NCBI RefSeq assembly: GCF_025583945.1
Contig: NZ_JAOEGU010000031.1
Location: 1-44,444, forward strand
Source: Methylobacter psychrophilus
Lineage (GTDB): Bacteria; Pseudomonadota; Gammaproteobacteria; Methylococcales; Methylomonadaceae
Length of the DNA: 44,444 nt
Direction of reading: 5' to 3'
Part shown: positions 27,466 to 36,662 of the stretch, one piece after another
Position numbering within the stretch: the first letter of the stretch is position 1
Layout of the letters: the number at the start of each line of letters is the position of its first letter
Program-made: the position numbers and the translations under genes
Notes under the pieces: model-generated
The model's input: the letters and a program-made list of their open reading frames with translations, nothing else
Told to the model about the DNA's origin: nothing
Databases searched by the model: none

Positions 27466-28144
27466 AATTAATATGGATTCTAGCTTTTGTTACGTAAATT
27501 AACCGTTCCCAATTGAGAGCTCGGAAACAAGAAAAAACTTATTTATTTTGTTAAAACAAGATTTCGGACAGTTTTGATTTAATCAAAAAACAGCCTGAAA
27601 ACCTCCTCAAGCATTTGAAGATGTAGTCAACGACGATAACAGCTCAACACACCAAAAGCCTAGATTAACTATAAAACCCATTCGGCAGTCAGTGTCCAGC
27701 ATAGCAAAACTGCAGCATAAGTTTATGTTTATCTTGCTAACCGATCTAACGTATCTGCCGGGACGGGTAAATTTCAGAAACCATGCCCTTTATAGCTCGC
27801 TAAATTAAAAAACCTTTTCGCAATGGCTTCGCCGCTCGTTTCATTTTTTTATATTCACTTTGCTTAACTTAATGAACTTACCTGATTCAGACTTACGCCA
27901 TTGGTTCTTAAGCTAATGCCGTAGTGTCGAGTAACGATAAAGCTGTTGCCCGACCAAGCTGCTCCCATCGATCTGTTACATTTAATTGTCAGTAAATTCG
28001 TACCATGTAGTAAGTCTTAGACTACACTTAAATTGAACTACAGAAGGTCAGCTTCGTGACTGATCTTAAGTAGATCGTATACAAATATTACTTAATTGAT
28101 TCATCACAACTCATCATAGATATTCACCTTTAGGACTGAACAAA
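27466..28144. other. Long noncoding gap
   Basis: There are 679 bases between divergent genes. I see no convincing gene, RNA or riboswitch. The last 60 bases hold the promoter region and AGGA ribosome binding site of the PEP-CTERM gene. The length leaves room for a small RNA or a distal regulatory site, but I cannot support one. Confidence 0.5.
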
Positions 28145-28726
28145 ATGAAAAAACTCTTTTTAGCTATATTATTTACGCTTGGTTTTTGCTCGCAAGCCAT
28201 GGCCAACGTTACTTATTTTAGCGACAACTTTGACAATTTAAGTGCGTGGACCCGCAACCCAGGCAGCTCTTACGCTTACGTCAGCGATAACAACTTGAGC
28301 TTTAGTTCGGGTAATTATGGAGGTGACATTTTTACCACCAATACGTTTGGGAAAGGTTATTTTAATTTTGATTATCGTGGCACTGCAGGTATTGATGGCG
28401 GCGGTTATTTTGGTATCAGTACCGGTTTACCAGGAAGTCTTTCTTGGATAGCAGGTACCTCAAGCACTTATTCAACACCATTCAATTTGGTCAATGATGG
28501 TCTCTTTCACACTTACAGTATCGCCTTTGATTCCGCAATCTTAGGCTCAGGCGTAACCGCCGCACACATAATGCTTGAACAATTTGCCAATAACACCTCT
28601 GGTCTAGCCACCTTTGCCCGTGTTTCTGTAACCTCTTTACCTGTGGCTGCTGTACCAGTGCCCGGCGCAATCTGGCTGTTTGTATCCGGCCTGTTGGGTT
28701 TAGCCGCTTTACGTAAAAAGGCTTAA
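28145..28726 (+). CDS. PEP-CTERM sorting-domain exported protein
   Basis: A 193-residue secreted protein. A Sec signal peptide (about 1-20, cleavage after QAMA) precedes a beta-rich, glycine/serine/tyrosine-rich region. The C-terminal sorting signal has VPVPGAIWLFVSGLLGLAAL followed by RKKA, the Methylococcales-style VPxPGA variant of PEP-CTERM. An exosortase (EpsH/XrtA) would cleave it and attach or release the body at the cell surface. No exosortase or exopolysaccharide genes are in this window, so it is an orphan substrate. The N-terminal FSDNFDNLSAW start is common to such proteins; binding function is unknown. Confidence 0.88.
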   Translation: MKKLFLAILFTLGFCSQAMANVTYFSDNFDNLSAWTRNPGSSYAYVSDNNLSFSSGNYGGDIFTTNTFGKGYFNFDYRGTAGIDGGGYFGISTGLPGSLSWIAGTSSTYSTPFNLVNDGLFHTYSIAFDSAILGSGVTAAHIMLEQFANNTSGLATFARVSVTSLPVAAVPVPGAIWLFVSGLLGLAALRKKA

Positions 28727-28766
28727 GCACTAAAGCACTAAAGCACTAAAGCACTAAAGCACTAAA
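28727..28766. repeat. 8-bp tandem repeat (GCACTAAA)5
   Basis: Five perfect copies of GCACTAAA start immediately after the TAA of the PEP-CTERM gene and run into the terminator hairpin. The array lies wholly in the 3' untranslated region. It is a candidate variable-number tandem repeat. Confidence 0.9.
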
Positions 28767-28811
28767 GCAGCGTAGCTTGGATTGATACTGTTTCAAACCA
28801 ATCTACGCTGC
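28767..28811. terminator. Strong hairpin between convergent genes
   Basis: Arms GCAGCGTAGCTTGG and CCAATCTACGCTGC pair at 13 of 14 positions around a loop of about 17 bases. It sits between the ends of the PEP-CTERM gene (plus) and the RND permease gene (minus) and could terminate both. Confidence 0.75.
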
Positions 28812-28868
28812 ACCTATTTTGTTGGGTTGCGAAAAGAAGCAACCCAGCCTGCGTTGCTACAAATCGGC

Positions 28869-31800
28869 TCATTTTTCCTTATTAATCAAAAAATAAACCA
28901 CCGGAATTACCAGCAATGAAAACAAAGTCGAAGCAAAAATACCGAAAATAAAGCTCCAGGCCAGTCCTGAAAATATCGGGTCAAGAATAATTACAAAGGC
29001 ACCGAACATGGCTGCTCCCGCAGTCAGAAAGATAGGCCGCAAGCGAATCGCACCCGCTTCAATCAGGGCATCGGCAAGCGTTACATCGGCACGGGCGCGG
29101 ATGCGTTCGATAAAGTCGATCAGGATAATGGAGTTGCGCACAACAATACCCGCCAGGGCAATCATGCCTATCATGGCGGTGGCGGTAAAATAGATCGGAT
29201 TGGGGTAACCTGCAACAGGCGTCGCCATAAACTGGTTAAGCAACCAAAATCCCGGCATGATCCCAATCACCGTTAAGGGAATAGCGATCATCATAACCAG
29301 CGGCACGGTCAATGATCCGGTTTGCCCGACCAATAAAACATAAATCATCACTAACGCGGCGGCAAAAGCAAGTCCAAGGTCACGAAAGACATCAACGGTA
29401 ATTTTCCATTCACCCTCCCCTGCTAATTCGGCGCTATAACCTGGCGGCAAGGGGCGTTCTGCAAACGTATCATTGAGATCAAAAACGGCTTCTACCGGAC
29501 TGCGTCCTGCCATTTCGGCAATGACGTAACTGACCCGTTGCAGATTCTTGTGATAAATGGGCTGATCTTCATTTTCCATAGTGGCAGTACCTAGCTCACT
29601 TAAGGGTATCAGCTCACCTTGATCTGTTTTTACGCGTAATGCCAATAAATCGGCAATAGACGAACGTAGCGCACGCGGTAATTGCAACTGAATTTCCAAC
29701 GGCTGACGCTCCCTGTCTGCATGTACAATACCCACAGCTTGACCCGCCGAAGCGATACGCAGCGTTTCTGCAACTTGCGCAACGCTAACACCCGACAAGG
29801 CCGCTTTTTCCCGATTTAACTGAAAACGCACTTTATCATGCGGCGCCTCTGAAAAATCATCCACATCGACCACGCCTTCGGTTTTTTCCATATCGGCTCT
29901 GACGCGCTTGGATACCGCTATCAAACTGTCAATAGTCGCTTGAGGCGGGCCATAGATTTCAGCAACCAGACCGGAAAGCACCGGTGGTCCTGGCGGAATT
30001 TCGACAATTTTAAGGTTGGCGCCGTATTGCTTACCGATTTTTTCTATGTCAGAGCGAATGCGTAAAGCGATTTCATGCGACTGTTGCTCGCGCTTATCTT
30101 TAGCTAATAAATTGATTCTGACTTCACCCACATAACCACCACTGCGTAGATAATAATGGCGAACCATGCCGTTAAAATCCATCGGTGCAGCAAGGCCGGT
30201 ATAGGTTTGATAATCAGTCACTTCATTGACTGTCGCCAAATAACTACCCAAGGCACGCGCAACTTCATCGGTTTTTTCCAGGGTTGAGCCACGCGGCATA
30301 TCGATCATGATTTGCAATTCGTTTTTATTATCAAAAGGCAATAATTTAAGCGGCACGGCGCGAGTAATAGCCAGCATGGTTGAACCTACAAAGGCTATCA
30401 GCACAATGAGTAAAAATAATTTGGCACGCCTCGGAGTCGCTAGCAGCGGGCCCAGGGCCGTGCGATAGGTCCGATAGATAAAGGTTTTTTCGAGTACTTC
30501 CGGTGCTTCGTCGCTATGCTTGTGATATTCGCTTTGCAGTAGTTTGAAGCTGGCCCAAGGAGTGACAGTAAAAGCCACAATTAACGAGACAATCATGGCG
30601 ATCGGCACGTTAAAAGCCATGGGTGCCATATAGGGGCCCATCATGCCGGTGATATAAAACATCGGCAGAAATGACACAATCACTGTAAAAGTCGCCAAAA
30701 TAGTCGGCGGCCTGACTTCATCGACCGCCGTCAATAGCGCTTCCAGCGGTGATTCTTTGCGTAATTTATAGTGCCTGTGGATATTTTCAACATCCACTAT
30801 CGGATCATCCACCAATAAGCCCAACGATAGAATCAAGGCAAACAGAGTAACGCGATTAATGGTGTAACCGGAAATATAATCCAGTAACAAAGTCAGCGCC
30901 AAGGTCATCGGTACGGCAATGGACACAATAAATGACTCTTTCAGCCCCAACGAAAAAGCCAGTAACACCACGATAATGACGATGGCAAAGCTTAAATGTT
31001 TAACCAGTTCGTTCACTTTATCGTTAGCGGTTTCGCCATAATCACGGGTAACGGTTAACAAAACATCTTCGGGAATCAGCGTGCCGTGCATTTTTTCTGC
31101 GTTGGCAATAACGGCTTCGGCAACATGAACGGCATTACTGCCTTTACGTTTGGCAACGGCAATAGTGACCATTGGCCGTTCTTGCCCGACTTGCGGCTGG
31201 TTACCGGTAGCTTTGCCAATCGTAGGCATTTCATCGACAGCAGGGCCAAAGCCGATACGCGTGTAATGGTCGACATCTGCCGGGCCATCTTCAATACGCG
31301 CCACATCCCGCAGATAAACAGGACGTCCGGCAACACTTTTTATAACGGTCGCGCCGACTTCTGGTGATGAACTAAAATGCGGGCCAGCTTCCAGTAGAAT
31401 TTCACGGTTATTACTTTCAAAGCTACCCGCTTGTAAATTAACATTGGCATTGGCCAGCGCCTGAGTCACTTCAATCAGCGTTACGCCATGCGCAGCCAGA
31501 CTGGCCGGGTTGGCATAAATGGATACTTGCCGTTGTTCGCCGCCAACCACCCAACTTTTACCCACATCGCCCACACTTCTCAGAGAAATAATCAGCTCAT
31601 CGGCAATACGGCGTAACGCCATAGAATCATAATTATTATTCTGTGCAGAAAGTGTCAGTAATACGATAGGCACGTTATCAATTTCTACAGGACTTACTTT
31701 CCAGTGCGTAACCCCTGGTGGAATAAGGTTCTGGTTGGACATAAGCCGATCCCAGGTTTTAACCAGACTGTCTTCAAAATCCTGGCCGACAAAATAGCGC

Positions 31801-32117
31801 ACGGTCACCATCGCGGCACCGGGTTTGGAAATGGAATAGACGTATTCCACACCTTCAATTTGTTTGAGCAAAACCTCCAGCGGTGTCGACACCAGCTTTT
31901 CAACTTCTTCGCTGGAAGCCCCCGGATATTCAATCAGCACATCCATAACCGGCACGACAATCTGTGGATCTTCTTCACGTGGTGTAAGAACCAGTGCTGC
32001 AGCTCCAGCCAACAGCGAAATAATCAGAAATAAAATGGATAACTGTGAGGTGGTAAAAATTTCGACAATCTTGGTCGTCAAGCCACGTTTCGTTTTTTGA
32101 TTTTGCAGCTCGTCCAT
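28869..32117 (-). CDS. RND efflux permease (AcrB/HAE family)
   Basis: A 1082-residue inner-membrane proton-driven efflux pump of the resistance-nodulation-division superfamily. It has the expected duplicated layout: a membrane segment near 30-46, a large periplasmic loop with EYPGASSEEVE, a helix bundle with LGLLVDDPIVDVENIHRHY (the proton-relay Asp pair of motif A), then a second half ending in a final helix bundle (about 905-1075). It differs from classical AcrB in sequence details and groups better with broad COG0841 permeases whose substrates are unknown. Its ATG overlaps the stop of the adaptor gene (TAATG), so the two are coupled. Substrate cannot be read from sequence. Confidence 0.92.
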   Translation of the reverse strand: MDELQNQKTKRGLTTKIVEIFTTSQLSILFLIISLLAGAAALVLTPREEDPQIVVPVMDVLIEYPGASSEEVEKLVSTPLEVLLKQIEGVEYVYSISKPGAAMVTVRYFVGQDFEDSLVKTWDRLMSNQNLIPPGVTHWKVSPVEIDNVPIVLLTLSAQNNNYDSMALRRIADELIISLRSVGDVGKSWVVGGEQRQVSIYANPASLAAHGVTLIEVTQALANANVNLQAGSFESNNREILLEAGPHFSSSPEVGATVIKSVAGRPVYLRDVARIEDGPADVDHYTRIGFGPAVDEMPTIGKATGNQPQVGQERPMVTIAVAKRKGSNAVHVAEAVIANAEKMHGTLIPEDVLLTVTRDYGETANDKVNELVKHLSFAIVIIVVLLAFSLGLKESFIVSIAVPMTLALTLLLDYISGYTINRVTLFALILSLGLLVDDPIVDVENIHRHYKLRKESPLEALLTAVDEVRPPTILATFTVIVSFLPMFYITGMMGPYMAPMAFNVPIAMIVSLIVAFTVTPWASFKLLQSEYHKHSDEAPEVLEKTFIYRTYRTALGPLLATPRRAKLFLLIVLIAFVGSTMLAITRAVPLKLLPFDNKNELQIMIDMPRGSTLEKTDEVARALGSYLATVNEVTDYQTYTGLAAPMDFNGMVRHYYLRSGGYVGEVRINLLAKDKREQQSHEIALRIRSDIEKIGKQYGANLKIVEIPPGPPVLSGLVAEIYGPPQATIDSLIAVSKRVRADMEKTEGVVDVDDFSEAPHDKVRFQLNREKAALSGVSVAQVAETLRIASAGQAVGIVHADRERQPLEIQLQLPRALRSSIADLLALRVKTDQGELIPLSELGTATMENEDQPIYHKNLQRVSYVIAEMAGRSPVEAVFDLNDTFAERPLPPGYSAELAGEGEWKITVDVFRDLGLAFAAALVMIYVLLVGQTGSLTVPLVMMIAIPLTVIGIMPGFWLLNQFMATPVAGYPNPIYFTATAMIGMIALAGIVVRNSIILIDFIERIRARADVTLADALIEAGAIRLRPIFLTAGAAMFGAFVIILDPIFSGLAWSFIFGIFASTLFSLLVIPVVYFLINKEK

Positions 32118-33202
32118 TATGGTACCTGCTGTGGATTAACGATGACGATTTCACCGGCGTGTAAACCGGAAATAACTTCAATCCTGTTGCCAAAAGTTTT
32201 GGCTGTTCTGATATGGCGCATAAGCTGCCGGCCTTCTGACCAGACCATAACCACTTCCAGTTGACCGATATGCTGCACTGCACTGGCAGGAATCAATAAG
32301 GCTTCATGTTGGCCGCAAGCTTGTTCCAGCCAACCAAAAGATCCGGCTTGCAAACCTGCCATTGCCGGCAAGGCAATTTTAATCAATTGAGTGCGGGTTT
32401 GCGAGTCGACATCAGGACTGATCTCATCGACTTGAGCCGTAACCGTTTGGCCCAGGGTATCAATGCGCACCCTAACCTCCATGTCGGTGCGATAACGTCC
32501 GGCACAAGTGCCGGGTACGTCGGCTTCAAGCCTTAAGCCTTGTGGTATCTGCAAAGTGACCACCGGCACACCGGGCAAGCCCATGTCACCGGGTTCTTTA
32601 AGGCGCTTGACGACAGTACCGTCAAATGGTGCCAGTAATAGCGTATCCGCCAAATGGGTTCTGATTTCACTCACCGTACTGGTTGCCTGACTGACCGCCG
32701 CTTGCGCCTCTTTTGCACGGGCGACGACGGCATCAAAATTTTCGCGGGTTGCCGCCTCCTTAACGTACAAGCTTTTGGTACGTTGTTCGTCTGCTTTGGC
32801 ACGACCGGCTTGCGCAGTTGCACCGGCAAGCGCGGCAAGGGCGATATTTTCCTGAGCTCTGAGTTCACGCTCATCCAGAATGGCAATTACCTCGCCTTTT
32901 TTGACTTTATCGCTGGCATGAACCTTAATATCGATAATGCGAGCTGTCATTTTGGCAGCAATATTAGCCACGATTCTTGATCTTACCGTGCCAGGCCAGT
33001 TAAGAATATCGTCAACCTGTTTTTTTTCAACCACAGCAGTTTCGCTTTTGGGCGTATTTGCATCGTTGACCAGTGGGCTTAAGCCGGGCGATACTTTACT
33101 GACAAAAGTCCCTTGCATGTAAAGCAGCAACAAAATCAAGGCTAAAACGGCGATGGCAATAGCGATAATTTTGTTACGGTTTTTGCGTTCAGGTTGTGAC
33201 AT
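32117..33202 (-). CDS. RND periplasmic adaptor (membrane fusion protein)
   Basis: A 361-residue HlyD/MFP-type adaptor linking the inner-membrane permease to the outer-membrane channel. One N-terminal anchor helix (about 10-28) has no lipobox. It is followed by a lipoyl/barrel-sandwich half (VRSRIVANIAAKMTARI), a helical hairpin (about 110-180, Ala/Gln/Glu-rich), the second lipoyl half (LLLAPFDGTVVKRLKEPGD) and a beta-barrel domain. It is the middle gene of the tripartite operon, 49 bases after the TolC gene and fused to the permease gene by a one-base overlap. Confidence 0.92.
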   Translation of the reverse strand: MSQPERKNRNKIIAIAIAVLALILLLLYMQGTFVSKVSPGLSPLVNDANTPKSETAVVEKKQVDDILNWPGTVRSRIVANIAAKMTARIIDIKVHASDKVKKGEVIAILDERELRAQENIALAALAGATAQAGRAKADEQRTKSLYVKEAATRENFDAVVARAKEAQAAVSQATSTVSEIRTHLADTLLLAPFDGTVVKRLKEPGDMGLPGVPVVTLQIPQGLRLEADVPGTCAGRYRTDMEVRVRIDTLGQTVTAQVDEISPDVDSQTRTQLIKIALPAMAGLQAGSFGWLEQACGQHEALLIPASAVQHIGQLEVVMVWSEGRQLMRHIRTAKTFGNRIEVISGLHAGEIVIVNPQQVP

Positions 33203-33251
33203 GAGAACTCCTGTATTTTGGATAAATCATTGGGGCTACGAAAAATCGCTG

Positions 33252-34661
33252 TTATTTCCAGTCGCCGACCGCTTTTTTTAATGCCGCTTCTGCACTCAGG
33301 GCATCGTAATGCGCTGCGATAGTATTCGATTGCGCTTTATTTCTGGCAACTTCCGATTCGATATAACGGGTGACCGTAACCACTTCAGCACGTCTTTCTT
33401 CATTTACCAGTCTTAAGGCTTCGTCGGCGGCGAGTACCGAGACTTCGGTAACACGCAAACGCGCCAAACCTTCCTCCAATTTCAGATAGGCAATTTTTAC
33501 TTCCTGCTCAATACCCAGCCTGATTTTTCTTTCTATTTCCCTAACTTCGGCGGCTTTTCGCTCTGCCGCACTAACCCGTTGTTGGGTACTAAACCCTGAA
33601 AACAAATCCATTTCGACAGTAACGCCAGCAGTAACATTATCTTTGTTACTAGAAAATCCGGGCGACTGGCTATTTTGCCCGTAACTGACATAAGCATCAG
33701 CCTTGGGTAAATAAGCGCCCTGCTCACTTTTTAACTTACGTAAACTGATTTCTACCTGTTTGGCGGCAGCTTTTACTTCAGGACGCTGCGTCATGGCAAG
33801 TTCAAGCAAGTCATTAAACGATCCTGTCAATTTGGGTTTGGTTAACAGCGAAGCTGACGGTGCGACCGTAAAGGCTTGATAACTGGACAGGCCCAGCAAG
33901 TTGGCGATACCGGCTTTGGATATTTCAATACCGTTGGTAGCCCTGATTTTGGCATCCTCTACTTCAGCCAATTTTACTTCCAGTGACAATACATCTGATT
34001 TAAGGACAGTTCCGGCTTCGTACTGTCGTTTTGTTTGATTTAGCTCACTGGTGATTGCGGAAATGGAATCCTGGGCGACTTTTTGCGCTTCTATAGCGGC
34101 CAAATAAGCGTAATAAGAAGCCGTTACCGCTTCAATCAAGGCGTTATGAACGGTTGAGCGCTCAAACTCGGCAGCGTCTATGCCCAACTCCGCCGCTTTA
34201 CTATTTTGATAATCCTGACCACCACGGAACAGCGACAGTTTTCCTATGATTTCAGGACGAAAATTTTGTCGGTAACCCGGATTATTAATATTATTGATGT
34301 TATTGGGTTCAAAATCTCTTTGCGAGACAATCATCGAAAAGACCTGAGCCGGATTGTTGGATGTTTCATAACCCACTCTGGCCGTTACTTGCGGATAGAA
34401 TGCAGACAGTGCCACACCTAATTGGGCTTGAGCCTGATTGATGCGTTCAATGGCGATTTGCAAGTCAGGATTATTGGCGATTGCATAATCAATGGCCTGA
34501 TCCAGCGTATAAGATTGGCTGGTTAATTTTTCCGGCACTGCTTTATCGACAGCACTTTTAGTAACAGGATCAGCTACGACTGACGACGAGCCTGATAGCA
34601 ACAGTACCGGTAACAGACTTAATGCCAAGCTCTTTTTTATTATTTTAAGCATAATCTTCAC
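33252..34661 (-). CDS. TolC-family outer-membrane efflux protein
   Basis: A 469-residue outer-membrane channel of the TolC/OEP family. The signal peptide (about 1-30, cleaved near SSVVA) is followed by two homologous repeats of long helices and short strands, with YTLDQAIDYAIANNPDLQIA marking the first and a second copy around LLELAMTQRPEVKAAAKQ (about 285). It is the first gene of the efflux operon, followed by adaptor and permease. An ATG three codons downstream is an alternative start. It completes the tripartite pump. Confidence 0.92.
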   Translation of the reverse strand: MKIMLKIIKKSLALSLLPVLLLSGSSSVVADPVTKSAVDKAVPEKLTSQSYTLDQAIDYAIANNPDLQIAIERINQAQAQLGVALSAFYPQVTARVGYETSNNPAQVFSMIVSQRDFEPNNINNINNPGYRQNFRPEIIGKLSLFRGGQDYQNSKAAELGIDAAEFERSTVHNALIEAVTASYYAYLAAIEAQKVAQDSISAITSELNQTKRQYEAGTVLKSDVLSLEVKLAEVEDAKIRATNGIEISKAGIANLLGLSSYQAFTVAPSASLLTKPKLTGSFNDLLELAMTQRPEVKAAAKQVEISLRKLKSEQGAYLPKADAYVSYGQNSQSPGFSSNKDNVTAGVTVEMDLFSGFSTQQRVSAAERKAAEVREIERKIRLGIEQEVKIAYLKLEEGLARLRVTEVSVLAADEALRLVNEERRAEVVTVTRYIESEVARNKAQSNTIAAHYDALSAEAALKKAVGDWK

Positions 34662-34716
34662 GTAAGTGTCACGTCTAACAATACCTGTTAAGAAATAGAC
34701 GGAAGTCTTCCAACAT

Positions 34717-34773
34717 TTTTCACCACGAAGAGTTATATTTTTCTTCGTGCTCTTCGTGCCTTCGTGGTGAAAA
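34717..34773 (-). terminator. CACGAAG-type hairpin
   Basis: Perfect 14-bp arms TTTTCACCACGAAG and CTTCGTGGTGAAAA enclose a 29-base loop containing two further CTTCGTG copies (34743-34749 and 34752-34758). Lying just past the DUF2892 gene (minus) and before the TolC gene, it could terminate the SQR operon. CACGAAG-rich hairpins of this kind recur in many bacterial genomes and may be a dispersed repeat; part of the motif also appears near 9332. Confidence 0.6.
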
Positions 34774-34813
34774 TTTACAGTACTTTATTTAAGACTGTCT
34801 GCCAACACTGTAA

Positions 34814-35023
34814 TCAAAAAGCACATCCCGGCTTGACACCCAACTTTTTAAGCAGCATTGCCATCGGACAAAACCCCGTAAAGGCTGATTGCAACAAATT
34901 AGCGCCAACAAAAGCCGTAAACCATAGCCACAAATCAGAATGATAATGCGCCAGCAACAAACTGATCAGGATAAAACTGCCGGCAACAGCAAACACGATT
35001 CTATCAATACTCATCTTACTCAC
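34814..35023 (-). CDS. DUF2892 small inner-membrane protein
   Basis: A 69-residue membrane protein of the DUF2892 (YgaP-like membrane) type. It has two hydrophobic helices (about 8-24 and 31-48) followed by [20 protein letters not shown], the family's cysteine-bearing end. It overlaps the end of the SQR gene by eight bases, so it is translated with it. DUF2892 segments occur with rhodanese and sulfur-handling proteins. A role in sulfur-species transfer at the membrane is inferred. Confidence 0.85.
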   Translation of the reverse strand: MSKMSIDRIVFAVAGSFILISLLLAHYHSDLWLWFTAFVGANLLQSAFTGFCPMAMLLKKLGVKPGCAF

Positions 35024-36296
35024 CTTTTATGCGTACTACGCCCATTAATTTGAGCATTAACTTTTCATAATAAGGCTCACTAATACCTTTGCGTATTTTA
35101 CGCATGAAGTACTTCTCGAAACCGATTTTAGCCAGATGCACCCATTTACCTTCCGCCGACCAGGTTGTGTTACGCGGAGGAATTTGGGGCATAGCCAGAA
35201 AAGCCACCCCGGAGTCACCAAAGTCAGCCAGACACAAAGCATTCCAAGTCGCTACATGTGTTGGTTCTTTACCGGCCAATTCATCAGCAATATTATGTGC
35301 GGTGGTAGTCACCATTGATTCAATCATATAACCGGTTTTTGGCACACCGACCGGCACGGGTGTCTTTTCTATTGGCGGAATGGCAATACAAACGCCAACG
35401 GAATAAATGTTTTTAAACGTTGCGTTACGCTGATGCTCATCCACCAACACAAAGCCGCGCGGATTGATCAGTCCTTCAACACCGACATGACGCACAGCAT
35501 CAACACCGGTAAATGCCGGCAGCATCATTGAATGCTTAAAAGGCAGCTCATGTTTTTTCTTGTCGTTGCCGTCTTCATCAACTTCAGTCACAAACATCAT
35601 GCCGGATTCAACTTTATCGACCTTGGCATTCGTTATCCATTTAATAGACTTCTCACGCAAAGCGCTTTCCATCAAACCTTTGGTATCGCCAACGCCACCT
35701 AAACCTAAATGGCCGATATAAGGCTCTGAGGTAACAAAAGTCATCGGTACTTTATCGCGTACTTTTTTATTACGTAATTCCGTTTCAAGAATCATTAAGT
35801 ATTCATACGCAGGACCATAGCAGGAAGCGCCCTGCACTGCACCGATAACAATGGGTCCGGGATTTTCCATAAATCTGTCCCAATCTTCTGCAGCCACAGC
35901 GGCATGATCGACATGACAGACGGATGAAGTAAAGCCGTCCGGCCCCAAGCCCGGAATTTCATCAAAGGCCAGTCGCGGCCCTGTCGCTATAATCAAAAAA
36001 TCGTAGGCAACGGCTGAACCATCAACCAACTGAACCTGATTATTAACCGGATCAACTTTTGCTGCCGCTTTTTGAATAAATTCAATACCTTTCTTTTTCA
36101 TCACCGGCGCCAACTCAATCTTTAAGTCTTCAGGTGTTCGCCATCGTGGTGGAACCCAAGGATTTGAAGGTACAAAATGAAAAGTAGGTGAGTCGGAAAT
36201 TACAATAACATCGTGTTTTTTTCCTACGGTTTCCTTCATTTCATAAGCCATTGGTACGCCACCAATACCGGCACCTAAAATTACAATACGAGCCAT
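35016..36296 (-). CDS. sqr: Sulfide:quinone oxidoreductase
   Basis: A 426-residue FAD-dependent membrane-associated enzyme that oxidises sulfide and reduces quinone. The FAD site is GAGIGGVP (8-15), and [15 protein letters not shown] lies near 104. The three catalytic cysteines of sulfide:quinone oxidoreductases are all in place: Cys127 (SSVCHVDHA), Cys159 (GASCYGP) and Cys355 (ALCLADFGD). The FAD-contacting [11 protein letters not shown] is near 298. The C-terminal amphipathic region (about 385-420) would bind the membrane. It is co-transcribed with the DUF2892 gene and divergent from cydAB. The most likely role is sulfide detoxification or use as an extra electron donor. Confidence 0.88.
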   Translation of the reverse strand: MARIVILGAGIGGVPMAYEMKETVGKKHDVIVISDSPTFHFVPSNPWVPPRWRTPEDLKIELAPVMKKKGIEFIQKAAAKVDPVNNQVQLVDGSAVAYDFLIIATGPRLAFDEIPGLGPDGFTSSVCHVDHAAVAAEDWDRFMENPGPIVIGAVQGASCYGPAYEYLMILETELRNKKVRDKVPMTFVTSEPYIGHLGLGGVGDTKGLMESALREKSIKWITNAKVDKVESGMMFVTEVDEDGNDKKKHELPFKHSMMLPAFTGVDAVRHVGVEGLINPRGFVLVDEHQRNATFKNIYSVGVCIAIPPIEKTPVPVGVPKTGYMIESMVTTTAHNIADELAGKEPTHVATWNALCLADFGDSGVAFLAMPQIPPRNTTWSAEGKWVHLAKIGFEKYFMRKIRKGISEPYYEKLMLKLMGVVRIKGE

Positions 36297-36662
36297 GATT
36301 ATTCTCCTTATTAATAGTTATTATTACGTGCGTTACATTTTTTCAATTGACGTGCTGCCAATTGACATCCCCATTAAAGTGAATCGGCACATACCCTGAA
36401 CAACGAAAAAATCATTAACCTGCACTTGATCAGATAAAGGCACCGGGAAAGCAAAAATATATATTAGTATTTGTTAATATTGCTAGACAATAACATAAAT
36501 TAACCCTAGCATACAATACTAATTAGTCAGGGTAAACCCGGACAAAAAGTATGCTTTTAACAAGACATTTAATTTACACATAAAACGTGTTGATTTACTT
36601 TGTATTTATTGTTGTTTATCTCAGGTTCTGGCTTACAGAACGGCAACTCACAGGGGAAGTTT
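36297..36662. promoter_or_regulatory. Divergent promoter region sqr / cydA
   Basis: This AT-rich region must hold promoters for both the SQR and bd-oxidase operons. A direct repeat CAATTGAC occurs twice near 36348-36383, and an interrupted inverted repeat (TATTG-CTAGA-CAATA) lies near 36478-36492. I found no good FNR box. The final bases hold AGGGGAAG, the ribosome binding site for cydA. Regulatory meaning is unproven. Confidence 0.45.

Noticed and set aside
27466-28144. Possible riboswitch or small RNA (GGGACGGGTAAATTTC region near 27760)
   Set aside because: No conserved core, paired stems or terminator of a known class could be found, and it lies far from the next start codon.
28727-28766. 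Regular short repeats as a CRISPR array
   Set aside because: The units are 8 bp, contiguous and without spacers, so it is a simple tandem repeat.
36431-36444. FNR/ANR box (CTTGATCAGATAAAG) upstream of cydA
   Set aside because: Only the left half-site matches TTGAT; the right half does not match ATCAA.
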